Source: Clavaria fumosa | Lineage: Eukaryota > Basidiomycota > Agaricomycetes > Agaricales > Clavariaceae | DNA: 64,000 nucleotides | Assembly (NCBI GenBank): GCA_951802425.1 | Contig: OX637805.1 | Location: 620,001 to 684,000 of the forward strand | Reading direction: 5' to 3' | Part shown: positions 21,049 through 29,910 of the stretch, in pieces | Position numbering within the stretch: position 1 is the stretch's first letter | How the letters are laid out: the number at the start of each line of letters is the position of its first letter | Notes under the pieces: model-generated | The model's database searches: none | What the model saw: only the letters and a program-made list of their open reading frames with translations | What the model was told of the DNA's origin: nothing | Position numbers and translations under genes: made by a program

Positions 21049-22120
21049 AGGGCGGCTAAAATTGACACCGCCGTCTCCATTTGATGGAGACAAGAAAAAA
21101 TTCAAGGGCTTCCTCAGGAGGCTCAAATTGTACTTCACAGCTGACTCAGCTCAGTTTGCGAACCCCACCAACAGAGTCATACTGACTCTGTCACTCTGCA
21201 GTGAGGGGTCTGCAGAAACCTGGGCTCAAAATATCCAGGACAAGTATGACTATGATGGCTGGCCATCGTGGGAACTTTTCCTGGAGCATTTTAAGCTCCG
21301 CTTTGAGGACAGGGGCAATCAGGAGGATGCCTTCATTGCCCTAGATAGCCTCAACTTCCGCTCTGGAAAAGCGGAAGAATACTTCGACAGGTTCGAAGAA
21401 TTAGCAATCGCCGCGGATATTGACCCCGTACTTTTGGTCAATTTCCCTTTCGTAAAACAAATATTGGAGAGACAGGTCTCTCGCAATATTATAAAAACAA
21501 TTTACGCGATGGGATTGATTCCCACCAGTTATACGCAGTACAAACTGCGCATAACAAATATCGACGAGTCCGACACTCGGTTTAAAACCCGAATTGAAGG
21601 ACTCGAAAGACAAACAAGAGTGCGACCAACCCCTAGCGGGAAAGTCACCGTGCCTACGAGAGTGGCACCTAAACCCCCTATGTGGAGCAAGCCTCCACCT
21701 AGGTACACTACCCCTGGCAGGCCAGCACCTCCAGCGGTAGCACCCACAGCTCCCCCCACCTATAAACAAGCAGTAGACCCAAGAGGGGTGCCCACTTGTC
21801 ACAGGTGCGGGAAGACTGGACACTTCATCAAGAACTGTCCAGTACCAGGACCCCCTGGAGGGGTAAAAGCACGCGCCCTCGACGGCATTGACGAGGCCGA
21901 AGAGGAAGCTCCTCAGGAAGAACAACCTGAGGAAGAAGAGGATGAAACCCCTCAGCACGAATACGCTGAGGAGGTAGATGCTGAAGAAGTCTGCGAAGAA
22001 AACGCAGCCCTGAAGGACCATGTACGGCTCCTTCAGGAACAAATCGCACAACTGACCCAGGTGGTCAGGGAGTTACAAGGAGCAGGCTCCTCACAGGATT
22101 TTCGCGGAGCCAGGAAGTGA
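20666..22120 (+). CDS. Element B Gag
   Basis: 484 aa from ATG 20666. Residues 1 to about 130 are Pro/Gly/Arg-rich and low complexity. The capsid region follows (FDGDKKKFKGFLRRLKLYFTA, WELFLEHFKLRFEDRGNQ, GKAEEYFDRFEELAIAAD). A CCHC zinc knuckle CHRCGKTGHFIKNC is at about 21797-21838, then an acidic Glu-rich segment and a C-terminal coiled coil (ENAALKDHVRLLQEQIAQL). It packages element RNA into particles. It ends at TGA 22118-22120, inside the overlapping protease frame. Confidence 0.92.
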   Translation: MSFMGPGGGPRGGAGRGTKGKGKQRENPEGPQPPQAPREPPLPPRSRRPSRAPSRASQGGAPQQPPQPPQPDPQGSGPEPEQTQPPPDPPPDDDVESMRTGSLYGTPPHTTRVSPTPQPTPHHPTTGEGRLKLTPPSPFDGDKKKFKGFLRRLKLYFTADSAQFANPTNRVILTLSLCSEGSAETWAQNIQDKYDYDGWPSWELFLEHFKLRFEDRGNQEDAFIALDSLNFRSGKAEEYFDRFEELAIAADIDPVLLVNFPFVKQILERQVSRNIIKTIYAMGLIPTSYTQYKLRITNIDESDTRFKTRIEGLERQTRVRPTPSGKVTVPTRVAPKPPMWSKPPPRYTTPGRPAPPAVAPTAPPTYKQAVDPRGVPTCHRCGKTGHFIKNCPVPGPPGGVKARALDGIDEAEEEAPQEEQPEEEEDETPQHEYAEEVDAEEVCEENAALKDHVRLLQEQIAQLTQVVRELQGAGSSQDFRGARK

Positions 22121-22791
22121 GCGCACCCACCGAGGCGCCTGGCCCCCTATACCCAACTCACCATAGTGTCATGGACTACAGTACTGGAAGTAGCTCGAAT
22201 GTAGACAATTTACTTACAAAAAATTACAAAAGCAATAGTGTAGTACTGAAGTATGCCAAAAAGGAAAGCGGCCACGCTTCCCTGAATATGGTGAATATTA
22301 CTACACTCCGGAAAGAAAGCGAATCGGATTACTTTACGTATCATTTCCATCCAAATAATTTAGTTGAAATTCGTAGCATCTTCCACACACTTGGTGAGAC
22401 TGGTGCGAAAATCGAAAAACCTGTGAAACCTCCGAAAACAGACATAATACCCTGTGCTGGCAGGAAATGTCTGGAAGTAGAAATCAGCCTTCGGCAAGGG
22501 ATAAATGCCACCCCAGTCAAGGTACTAGCCCTGATTGACTCAGGCTGTACCATCTCTATCATGGACCAGCAATGGGCTAAAGAGCAAAAACTCGTCACTA
22601 CCCCATTGGCTAAACCCATGAAAGCACGACTGGCAGACGGAAGTTGGAGTGCAAATGAAGCCACCAATTCCGTAAGAACTACAGTGCTCATTGGCCAGCA
22701 TCATGTTCAGGAAATGGAATTTCCCCTGTTCAATACTGGCTCGAGCAAAGTTTATTTGGGCTTTAACTCCCTAGATGGGATTCTTCTTTAA
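22117..22791 (+). CDS. Element B aspartic protease ORF
   Basis: Lies in the -1 frame relative to gag. The frame is open upstream of the gag stop, and the first ATG inside it is at 22171. The retropepsin motif ALIDSGCTISIMDQQW is at about 22525-22572 and the flap-side KVYLGFNSLDG near the end. It ends TAA at 22789-22791, overlapping the pol ATG as TAATG. Expression is likely by frameshift or stop-restart; which one cannot be told. Confidence 0.85.
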   Translation: MSAPTEAPGPLYPTHHSVMDYSTGSSSNVDNLLTKNYKSNSVVLKYAKKESGHASLNMVNITTLRKESESDYFTYHFHPNNLVEIRSIFHTLGETGAKIEKPVKPPKTDIIPCAGRKCLEVEISLRQGINATPVKVLALIDSGCTISIMDQQWAKEQKLVTTPLAKPMKARLADGSWSANEATNSVRTTVLIGQHHVQEMEFPLFNTGSSKVYLGFNSLDGILL

Positions 22792-25700
22792 TGGCCACCA
22801 TCGCAATAAACGTGGTTGACGTTGATTTCCTTCCAGACCTAATGAAGGAATTCCCCACTGTTTTTAGCGATGCCATATTCAAGAAGGGAGCTATAAGCCG
22901 ACCTGGCTTTGATATGCACATAGAGTTGAAGCCTGGTGCTCAACCCTTCAGGTCGAAACTGTACCCTATGAACCCTGAGCATACACAGAAGTGCCGAGAG
23001 TATCTTGATCAAGCTCTCGCACGAGGACATATCGAGGAATGTAGACACACAGAATGGTCATCACCCTTCTTCTTCAAAAAGGAAATGCAAAGGGATGGAT
23101 CTTATAGACTAAGACCCATAGTCGATTACACGAAGTTAAACGACTTAACTGTCAAGAACAGTTACCCTCTTCCTTTAATAAGGGATCTCGTTGATGGAAT
23201 CAGCGATGATGACCTTTTTACACTACTCGATGTGTTATGGGGGTTCCATAATATCCCTATGGATGTATGGTCACAGCTGCTTGCAGCTTTTTGCACAGTT
23301 TTCGGTAACTATATACCGAAAGTCATGCAGTTTGGAATGTGCAATGCGCCTAGCCAATTCCAAGGCATGATGAACAAGGCGCTAGAAAAGGAAATCGCTA
23401 CTGGACATGTGAAAGTATACGTCGATGACATACTTATCCACACTAAAAGTTCAGAAAAGGATTTCCACCGTTCTCTCGTGAGGCGAGTCCTCACAGCACT
23501 GCGACAATTTAGTTTGTGCGTGAGACCAGAGAAATGTGAATTTGAGGTCAACAGGACTACATACCTTGGATTGATTATATCCAAAGGGAAGATTGAACTG
23601 TCACCAAAAAAGTGCAGTGGGATCCAGGATTGGCCCATCCCGAAAAACCTCAAAGAACTCCAAAAATTCATAGGTCTCCTAAACTATTATAGGAGGTTCA
23701 TCCCCAACTTCTCAAAGGTCGCCAAACCCTTGCATGAACTTACAGGGTTGGAACCTTGGGCCTGGACGCCCGAGCGCCAGGCAGCCTTCGAAGAGCTTAA
23801 AAGGCTCTTGATGAACCCCCCAGTGCTCCGTTCCCCACTCGAAAGAGGCCAGTTCCGAATCGAGTGCGATGCTAGTAACTATGCCACTGGTGCTGTTCTT
23901 TCGCAGAAAGACGAAAGCGGGAAATGGCACCCCATAGATTACTTAAGCAAGGGAATGTCCTCCGCTGAGCGGAATTATGAGATTTACGATAAAGAATTGA
24001 TGTCGATCATCAGAGCTTTTCGTGAGTGGTCCAAGTGGCTTTTGTCACCACCAGACCCTGTCGAGGTCTGGACCGACCACCAGAATCTCCTATATTTCCG
24101 GAAACCTCAGAACCTCAATGGTAGACAGGCCAGATGGATGATGGAGCTCCAAAACTATAACTACACGCTCCATCACATAAAAGGAAAGAACAACGGCCGT
24201 GCCGATCTTCTTTCCCGAAGGCCTGGACATGATGAGGGACATAACGACAATAAAGATGTCACCCTCATTAAACCTGAGCATCTGAGAGTCCGAAATATAG
24301 TATCGATTGGACCGGATTCCAATCTAGAAAAACAAATAAAAACTGCAACCAAGAAATCCCCTCCTACTGAAGTAGGACGATACTGGTTAGAGACCAGTGA
24401 GGGTTTCTGGATGCACAAAAACAGACTGTGGATTCCTCCGGACACGGCCCTCCGAGAGAGGATAATTCGGAGTCATCATGACACCCCGCTCGCAGGACAC
24501 CCAGGTCCTGAAAGGACACGTGAGCTAATTGAGCGTAATTACTGGTGGCAGGAGCTCCGCCAGGATACCCTCAAATACGCACATGCCTGCGACTGGTGTC
24601 AGAGAAATAAGGTGGACCGGACTAAGCGAGCTAATCCGCTCCACCCACACGCCATCCCACCTGGACCGTGGGAAGAAATCACGTGGGACATAATTGGACC
24701 AATCCCTAAGTCCAAGTCCTGTGATGGAATCTTAGTAATCGTAGACTGATTCACTAAGCGCCTCATACTGCAGGCAGTAAAAATGAAACTCACCACAGAC
24801 GAGGCCCTAGCCATCCTCCGTGATAGAGTGTTCAGGGAGCATGGACTCCCTAAAAAGATAATCAGTGACAGAGACAGGAGGTTTACCTCCGCGCTCATCA
24901 CTGCCTTTTACAAAGCCATGGGGATTCAGGCAAATCCCTCCACGGCTTATCGTCCGCAGACAGACGGACAGTCCGAGCGGACCAATCAGGAAATCGAGAC
25001 TTTCCTGAGACATTACATTACACACCGCCAGGACGATTGGACAACTTGGCTGCCTACAGCCGAGTTCTCCTATAATGACAAGGTGAACTCCGCGACGGGG
25101 TATACACCTTTCTATTTAGACTTTGGGAGACACCCTTGGAAAGGGGAAATCTCAAAGAAGTCCACCGACGTACCACACGTGGATAAACTCGTCGAGGACT
25201 TATTAGAGGCTAGAGAGAAAGCTAGACTTTCTCTTGAAAAGGCAGCGGAGCAAATGAAGCTCCAGTACGACCAACATAGGAAGACAGCCCTTGTATATAA
25301 AAAAGGAGATTTGGTCTGGCTAGACGCCAAGAACCTTAAACTCCCCAAGGGACTGACCCCCAAGTTGGCAGGGAAGAGAGTAGGACCCTTCCCCGTTGAA
25401 TCCAAAGTGGGAGAAGGAGCGTATCGTCTAACGCTCCCACCACAATGGAAAATACATAATGTATTTTCGGAAGGGCTTCTGAAACCCTATGTACCGCCTG
25501 CATTCCCTAGCCAGGAACGCGAACCTCCTCCACCCCCTGAAATCATCGGTGACGAACCAGAATATGGAGTCGAGAAAGTAATCGACTCCAAACTCGAAGG
25601 ACGAGCAAAAAAGATAAAATACTTGGTACTCTGGGAAGGTTACCCCAAAGAAGAAGCTACATGGGAACCCTTGGAAAATCTTAGGAATGTGAGAGAAGCC

Positions 25701-25868
25701 ATCCAAGATTTCCATGATAAACACCCAGAGGCACCAAGGAAACTTAGGGCAATAGACCATGCCCAGCTATCTTTCCGTCCTTACGAAAATCTCACCGATT
25801 GGGAAGGGGAAGTCCAAGACTGGACTCATGGACGCGTTCATGTGGACATGAACCTGGGAGGGGGGTAA
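22791..25868 (+). CDS. Element B Pol: RT, RNase H, integrase, chromodomain (one internal stop)
   Basis: One frame of about 1025 codons, broken only by TGA 24747-24749 in ILVIVD-stop-FTKR, where Arg (CGA) is expected; CGA to TGA is a CpG transition. RT: YRLRPIVDYTKLN, FGMCNAPSQFQ and catalytic YVDDILIHTK (about 23.42 kb); LLDVLWGFHNI deviates from the usual LDVRWGY. RNase H: FRIECDASNYATGAVLSQ, YDKELMSI, GRADLLSRRPG. Integrase: HHCC finger HHDTPLAGHPG...CDWCQRNK, catalytic Asp in ITWDIIGPIP and SDRDRRFTS, Glu in QTDGQSERTNQE. The C-terminal chromodomain is YGVEKVIDSKLEG...KYLVLWEGYPKEEATWEP. TAA abuts the 3' LTR. The TGA may make this copy non-autonomous. Confidence 0.93.
25851..25865 (+). promoter_or_regulatory. 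Element B polypurine tract
   Basis: Purine-rich CTGGGAGGGGGG immediately before the TAA and the 3' LTR; it would prime plus-strand DNA synthesis. Confidence 0.75.
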
Positions 25869-26705
25869 TGTAAGGATAATCGAATTTCCTTACATAATTA
25901 TTACCGTGAAGCGCCTGGCATCTAGCGCCCACAACCTAAGCGCTCGCTTTGAGCGCCTACTGAATTAAGCGCCCGTCTAGCGCGCTACTGCTTAGTAATA
26001 GGTCCGCGTTAACATGACTCTAAGCGCCCATATTAGCGCCGGTATTACTTAAGCATAATTGGTGCTTAGTAAAACAAGGCTCGAGCACTGCTCGCCCACG
26101 TGGAACATCAAGCCACGTGACTAATGGCTCGCACGGACCATAGAACACCCGTGTACCTATTGGACTTAACCTGTCCTTAATCGTGCCGAGGCCCGGCTAG
26201 GTATGGCACCTAGTCCGAGAAGCCCAAGTGTTAGGCACACCCAAAATGGCAACTACCATAAGCGTCGGACCAGCGCTTATGCCTACATGTGACTGGACCG
26301 ACTTCCATGAAGTCCGGATCACAGGCAGTGACAGTAACAAGGGAATTCCCACAGAGAGCTTCTGTGACTGATGAAAGACCACACTAGGAAGGCACCCTGG
26401 TCTGTGCGCGCTGCAGACAGTCAGCAACCACGCTTCTTAGGCACATGTTCCCATGCCTTGTGATATAGAAGCAGTGTTGTACCGCATGGACCATGATAAA
26501 GAGATAAGGCCCATTAGTATAAGTAGTCAGTCGTTCAGTCGTCTTAGTTCCCTCGTCTTCGACCTGGTCTATACCCGACCAGCTCCTGTCTGTAGTAGAG
26601 ACTCCCAGTAGTTGCCTATAGATTCGTTTCCCCCGACTTCGACTCCGAGCACCTGAGACTGAGTCGCACCACAACCCCAGTTGAGCTGGTGGCCGGTCGC
26701 TGACA
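25869..26705 (+). repeat. Element B 3' LTR (837 bp)
   Basis: Starts TGTAAGG directly after the pol stop and ends GCTGACA, followed by duplication GATAT (26706-26710). It carries six of the nine CpG-context transitions relative to the 5' LTR. Confidence 0.97.
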
Positions 26706-26960
26706 GATATTGAGTGATACAAAACACCTTCAATTTGAGTGATATTAAGCTGGAGGATATTGAGTGATACAATACACCCCATGAATTTGAGTGATATTAA
26801 ACTGAAGGATACTCAGTGATATAATACACCTCTCAATTTGAGTGATTAAACTGGAGGACTTTGAGTGATACAATACACCCCTCAATCTAAGTGATATTAA
26901 ACTGGAGGATATTGAGTGATACATCTCTCAATGTGAGTGACATTAAGCCACAAAATCTTA
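26706..26960 (+). repeat. Right TSD (GATAT) and continuation of the ~51-bp array
   Basis: Resumes the same GATATTGAGTGATACAAAAC-type repeats that were cut at 17513, about four or five further copies. Their continuity across element B supports a simple insertion. Confidence 0.85.
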
Positions 26961-26964
26961 TTGT

Positions 26965-27055
26965 CTAGATGGGGACTGTAGTGTAATGGGTAACATAGCA
27001 GTTATGGGTTAAGTCCAATTCCATGAGCACTTGAGTTCAACTCCCATTGAGTGCA
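26965..27055 (+). repeat. tRNA-like (SINE-type) segment, weak
   Basis: GGGGACTGTAGTGTAATGGG resembles a Pol III A box, and TTGAGTTCAACTCCC about 50 nt later resembles a B box. No acceptor-stem pairing was found, so it is not a functional tRNA gene. It may be a SINE scrap inside element N. Confidence 0.3.
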
Positions 27056-27060
27056 TAATT

Positions 27061-27623
27061 TAGAGGCTAAAAAAATACCTGGAGACATAGTTAAAATCAC
27101 TCAAAGTATGTAGAAGCCAGCTCAAATATCAGGTTAAAATGTGCTTGATAGCAGTGACATTTACCTGGAGAGCAGCAGGTGAATTTGGTCATATATGTGC
27201 TGAAAAATAACCCATTTGATGTACCTGATTATCAACCAATACAGTTTCAAGATATCATCAACAAATTAATTTTGTGCAATTTCTTGCAGTGAAAGAGAGT
27301 GAAAAACACCTAAGATTATGACTAAGATGACACAAAAACCAACATGAAATTCACCTATTAGATCAGTTTAAAAGGCACTTGTGATAGAGTGAAATTCACC
27401 TATTATAGATGAGTTTAAAATACACTTGAATTGTAGTATTATTCACCCAGAGAACAGTGGGTGAATTCGGTCATATAAGTGGTGAAAATCACCCATTTCA
27501 TGTACCCAATAAAGATGTGGTTATCAACAAGTCCTGGTGATTTTCACCTAGGAAACCATTGCTATTCACCACTTCTCAGGGTGTTTCATATGGTGATTTT
27601 CACCAGGTTTTGGTCTTGCAGTG
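27061..27623. other. Right part of element N, subterminal repeats
   Basis: AT-rich non-coding DNA with recurring TTCACC/GGTGAA words (GGTGATTTTCACC near 27536 and 27594). It ends TTGCAGTG at 27623, before the GTC duplication and the resumed integrase. Confidence 0.6.
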
Positions 27624-27626
27624 GTC

Positions 27627-28646
27627 ATTGTCGACAAGTTCACAAAATGGACACTGCTCAAAGCGATCGGGCTCGACCTCACAGGACTTGGAGCGGTGTG
27701 TCTCCTCCGGGATCAAGTGTTTTGTGACCATGGAGTCCCTCACAAGGTTGTGAGTGACCAGGGGTCCCAGTTCGTGTCCTGCTTCATGAAGGAGTTCTAC
27801 TCCATGATCTGGGTAAAGGCAAATCCAAGTACTGCCTTTCATCTGCAGACTGATGGACAGACGGAACGGGCGAACCAGGAGATGGAGATCTATCTCCGGG
27901 CTTACGTGGACCATCTCCAGGATGACTGGGCTGAATGGTTGTCCACTGCGGAGTTTGCTCTTAATAATCATGAGCACTCAGTGACAGGACAGACACCTTT
28001 CTTCCTCGATTATGGATGACACCCATGGAATGGGGGGCTCCAGCCACCTTCTGAGGTGAACCTGGCGGCGGATGAGTGGATGGCTAAGCTCACGGAGTCC
28101 CAAAGAGCAGCCAAGGAGGCAATGGAGAAAGCGGTGGCAGTGATGAAGAAGAGCTACGATAAGGGGAAACGCCCAAGTCGGGAGTACTCTGAGGGAGATC
28201 TGGTCTGGCTGGATACTAGAAACTTGAAGATGGACCGGCCCTGTAAAAAGCTTGACAACAAGAGAGCAGGCCCCTTTGCAGTTGAGGAGAAGGTGGGACC
28301 TGCTGGGTATCGCCTCAAGCTCCCTCGGGCCTGGCACATCCATCAGGTCTTCAATGAGTTGCTGTTGACACCATACCACCCCCCTTCCTTCCCTTCTCAG
28401 AACCTGCCTCCCCCTCTGCCCCCTATGATTGATGATGACCACCTGGAGTATGATGTGGAGGCGATCCTTGATGTTAAGAAGGTGGGACGTGGGGTGAAGT
28501 ACTTGGTGAAGTGGTTGGGATATCCAGTGGAGGAAAACACTTGGGAGCCCCGTAGGAACCTCACTAATGTAATGTTGCTTCTCCGGGACTTCTTCCTCTC
28601 CCACCCTGACAAGGCCAAGCTAGCTGGTCGGGACGCCCAGCCTTAA
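27627..28646 (+). pseudogene. Element A integrase core and chromodomain
   Basis: Continues element A pol: IVDKFTKWTLLKAI, VVSDQGSQFVSCFMKEFY, QTDGQTERANQEME (catalytic Asp and Glu). TGA at 28017-28019 stands for the expected Arg in DYG-x-HPW. The GPY/F-type region AGPFAVEEKVG follows, then the chromodomain YDVEAILDVKKVG...KYLVKWLGYPVEENTWEP, and the stop at 28644-28646. Confidence 0.88.
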
Positions 28647-28656
28647 GAGGGGGGTG
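28647..28656 (+). promoter_or_regulatory. Element A polypurine tract
   Basis: GAGGGGGGTGA-type purine run directly before the TGTTAGG start of the LTR. Confidence 0.7.
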
Positions 28657-29774
28657 ATGTTAGGATCGCTTATGTAAGCCATCCCAAAGTGCAGTTGTGG
28701 AGAAACTGGGGAGGGTTGTTGGAAGGTCACATGACCTGGGGCTGTGGTCAGATTACATAATCGTAAGATCACATGACCTGGGCCTGAGCGCATCACGTGA
28801 TCCGAGGGTCCGAGCGTGGGAAAGTCGGCAAGTCCCGAGGCTCTTGCTATATATACTGTGTCCTTTCCATTTTTGTACTCTTTTCCCCTTATCTTAGTAT
28901 TGTCGTCATGACCTTATGCTTAAGTTGTGTGAGACCCAGTCTGATATGTGACCCATGACTGGTCAGGTTCGCGACCTTACTTATGTTTCCCTTACCCCTC
29001 GCGACCTTAGTAGAATATACACATGGTCACTTTATGACCAGCTATACCCTGTACTACTATAGTTCTGTTGCTTGGCGACCTCTGTACTTTTCCCTTTCTG
29101 TTATACTCTCTGTACATATGTATATAAAGCCTTGCATGTACTTATGGTACTCCAGACTTGATATTGACGCACTTTGGTTTAAGCTTGAGGCCACGATGCC
29201 CTTTGAGCTTGGAACCATTGTGATTGATAGGTCTTGTCTCTCTTGGTGACCTCAAGATCATCAAGACACTTCTACTCTATTCTAACTTGCCCTCTGCGCT
29301 CGTATAAACTCGCACACTTAAGTATTCTCTCCTATTCGTCTTGATACTGATTCCTTCGAACCCCATAGGTTCTCTCGTTGGTTGGCAAAGTCATTGCATT
29401 CATCAATACACTTCTCAACATCATTGCGACCACCTGCGACTCTCTCAACATCGTCTATTTCTCTTTCCTTGTCTATTTCTTCCTTCACACTTCGTCGGTC
29501 GACTTCGTGACCCTCTCAGCATTATCTATTTCTCTCAACTTGTCCTTTTCCCTCTTTATACTTTGTCTACCAACTTCGCGACCTTCTCAGCGACATCTCC
29601 CTCCTCTCTATTTGTTTCTCTTCAATCTCACATCCTCTTAGACATCCTCACGATCTTCCGGGACCAAGCATTATTGACTGTGCTCAACAGCTGATTGGTC
29701 TTAGCGAGTTTCTAGAACTGGTCACCAACAAGTCGACCTTCGGTATTACTTACGAGATGGGACAGGCCCTAACA
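28657..29774 (+). repeat. Element A 3' LTR (1118 bp)
   Basis: Begins TGTTAGGATCGCTTATG and ends GGGACAGGCCCTAACA, with terminal TGTTAGG/CCTAACA inverted repeats. TATATATA at about 28848 may be its TATA box. The 3' two thirds match the inverted solo LTR at 31139-32562. It is followed by TAGGA; the matching 5' flank was not found. Confidence 0.85.
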
Positions 29775-29910
29775 TAGGAGTGGCCATGTTGAGTGTGGTA
29801 CTGGGTCTCATAATCTCTAGAGAATATCCCAGAGATGGCTAACAAGTGTATCTCAGTATTAGGAAAAATACTGAGATGTCAGTGTACACGATGCGCAACT
29901 GTATAGTAAT

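Larger units (their letters stand above)
17514..26705 (+). mobile_element. Full-length Ty3/gypsy chromodomain element B, 9192 bp
   Basis: Two 837-bp LTRs (TG...CA) with 5-bp duplication GATAT, 9 mismatches between LTRs by eye (about 1.1%), a long leader, three ORFs in three frames (gag, protease, RT-RNase H-integrase-chromodomain) and a polypurine tract abutting the 3' LTR. Inserted inside the 51-bp array of element N. Apparently recent. It looks almost intact; one TGA at 24747-24749 interrupts pol. Confidence 0.95.
16939..27623. mobile_element. CACTA-type non-autonomous element N (contains element B)
   Basis: Ends read CACTATGGACCC on the left and, inverted, CACTGCAAGACC on the right. The flanks are GTC at 16936-16938 and GTC at 27624-27626, a 3-bp target duplication. 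CACT(A/G) termini with a 3-bp duplication fit the EnSpm/CACTA superfamily. Subterminal GGTGATTTTCACC-type words recur near both ends. Without the nested gypsy element B and one GATAT copy it is 1488 bp and codes for nothing, so it would have depended on a transposase elsewhere. It disrupts element A's integrase. Confidence 0.72.
13518..29774 (+). mobile_element. Ty3/gypsy chromodomain element A (decayed, interrupted)
   Basis: Gag (13.5-14.5 kb), protease (14.5-15.1), RT/RNase H (15.1-16.6) and the start of integrase (16.6-16.94) are on the left. The rest of integrase with chromodomain is at 27627-28646, followed by a purine tract and the 3' LTR (28657-29774). The two integrase halves rejoin in frame at ATC-CTT-GTC / ATT-GTC-GAC when the 16939-27623 insertion and one GTC copy are removed. 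No 5' LTR was found upstream of gag. The element is dead: nonsense codons in gag and pol and a frame change between protease and RT. Confidence 0.88.

Noticed and set aside
26965..27055. Functional tRNA gene.
   Set aside because: A- and B-box-like words only; the acceptor stem does not pair.
29341..29694. Open frames inside the element A LTR.
   Set aside because: They lie wholly in the LTR and have low-complexity Ser/Leu/Phe composition.
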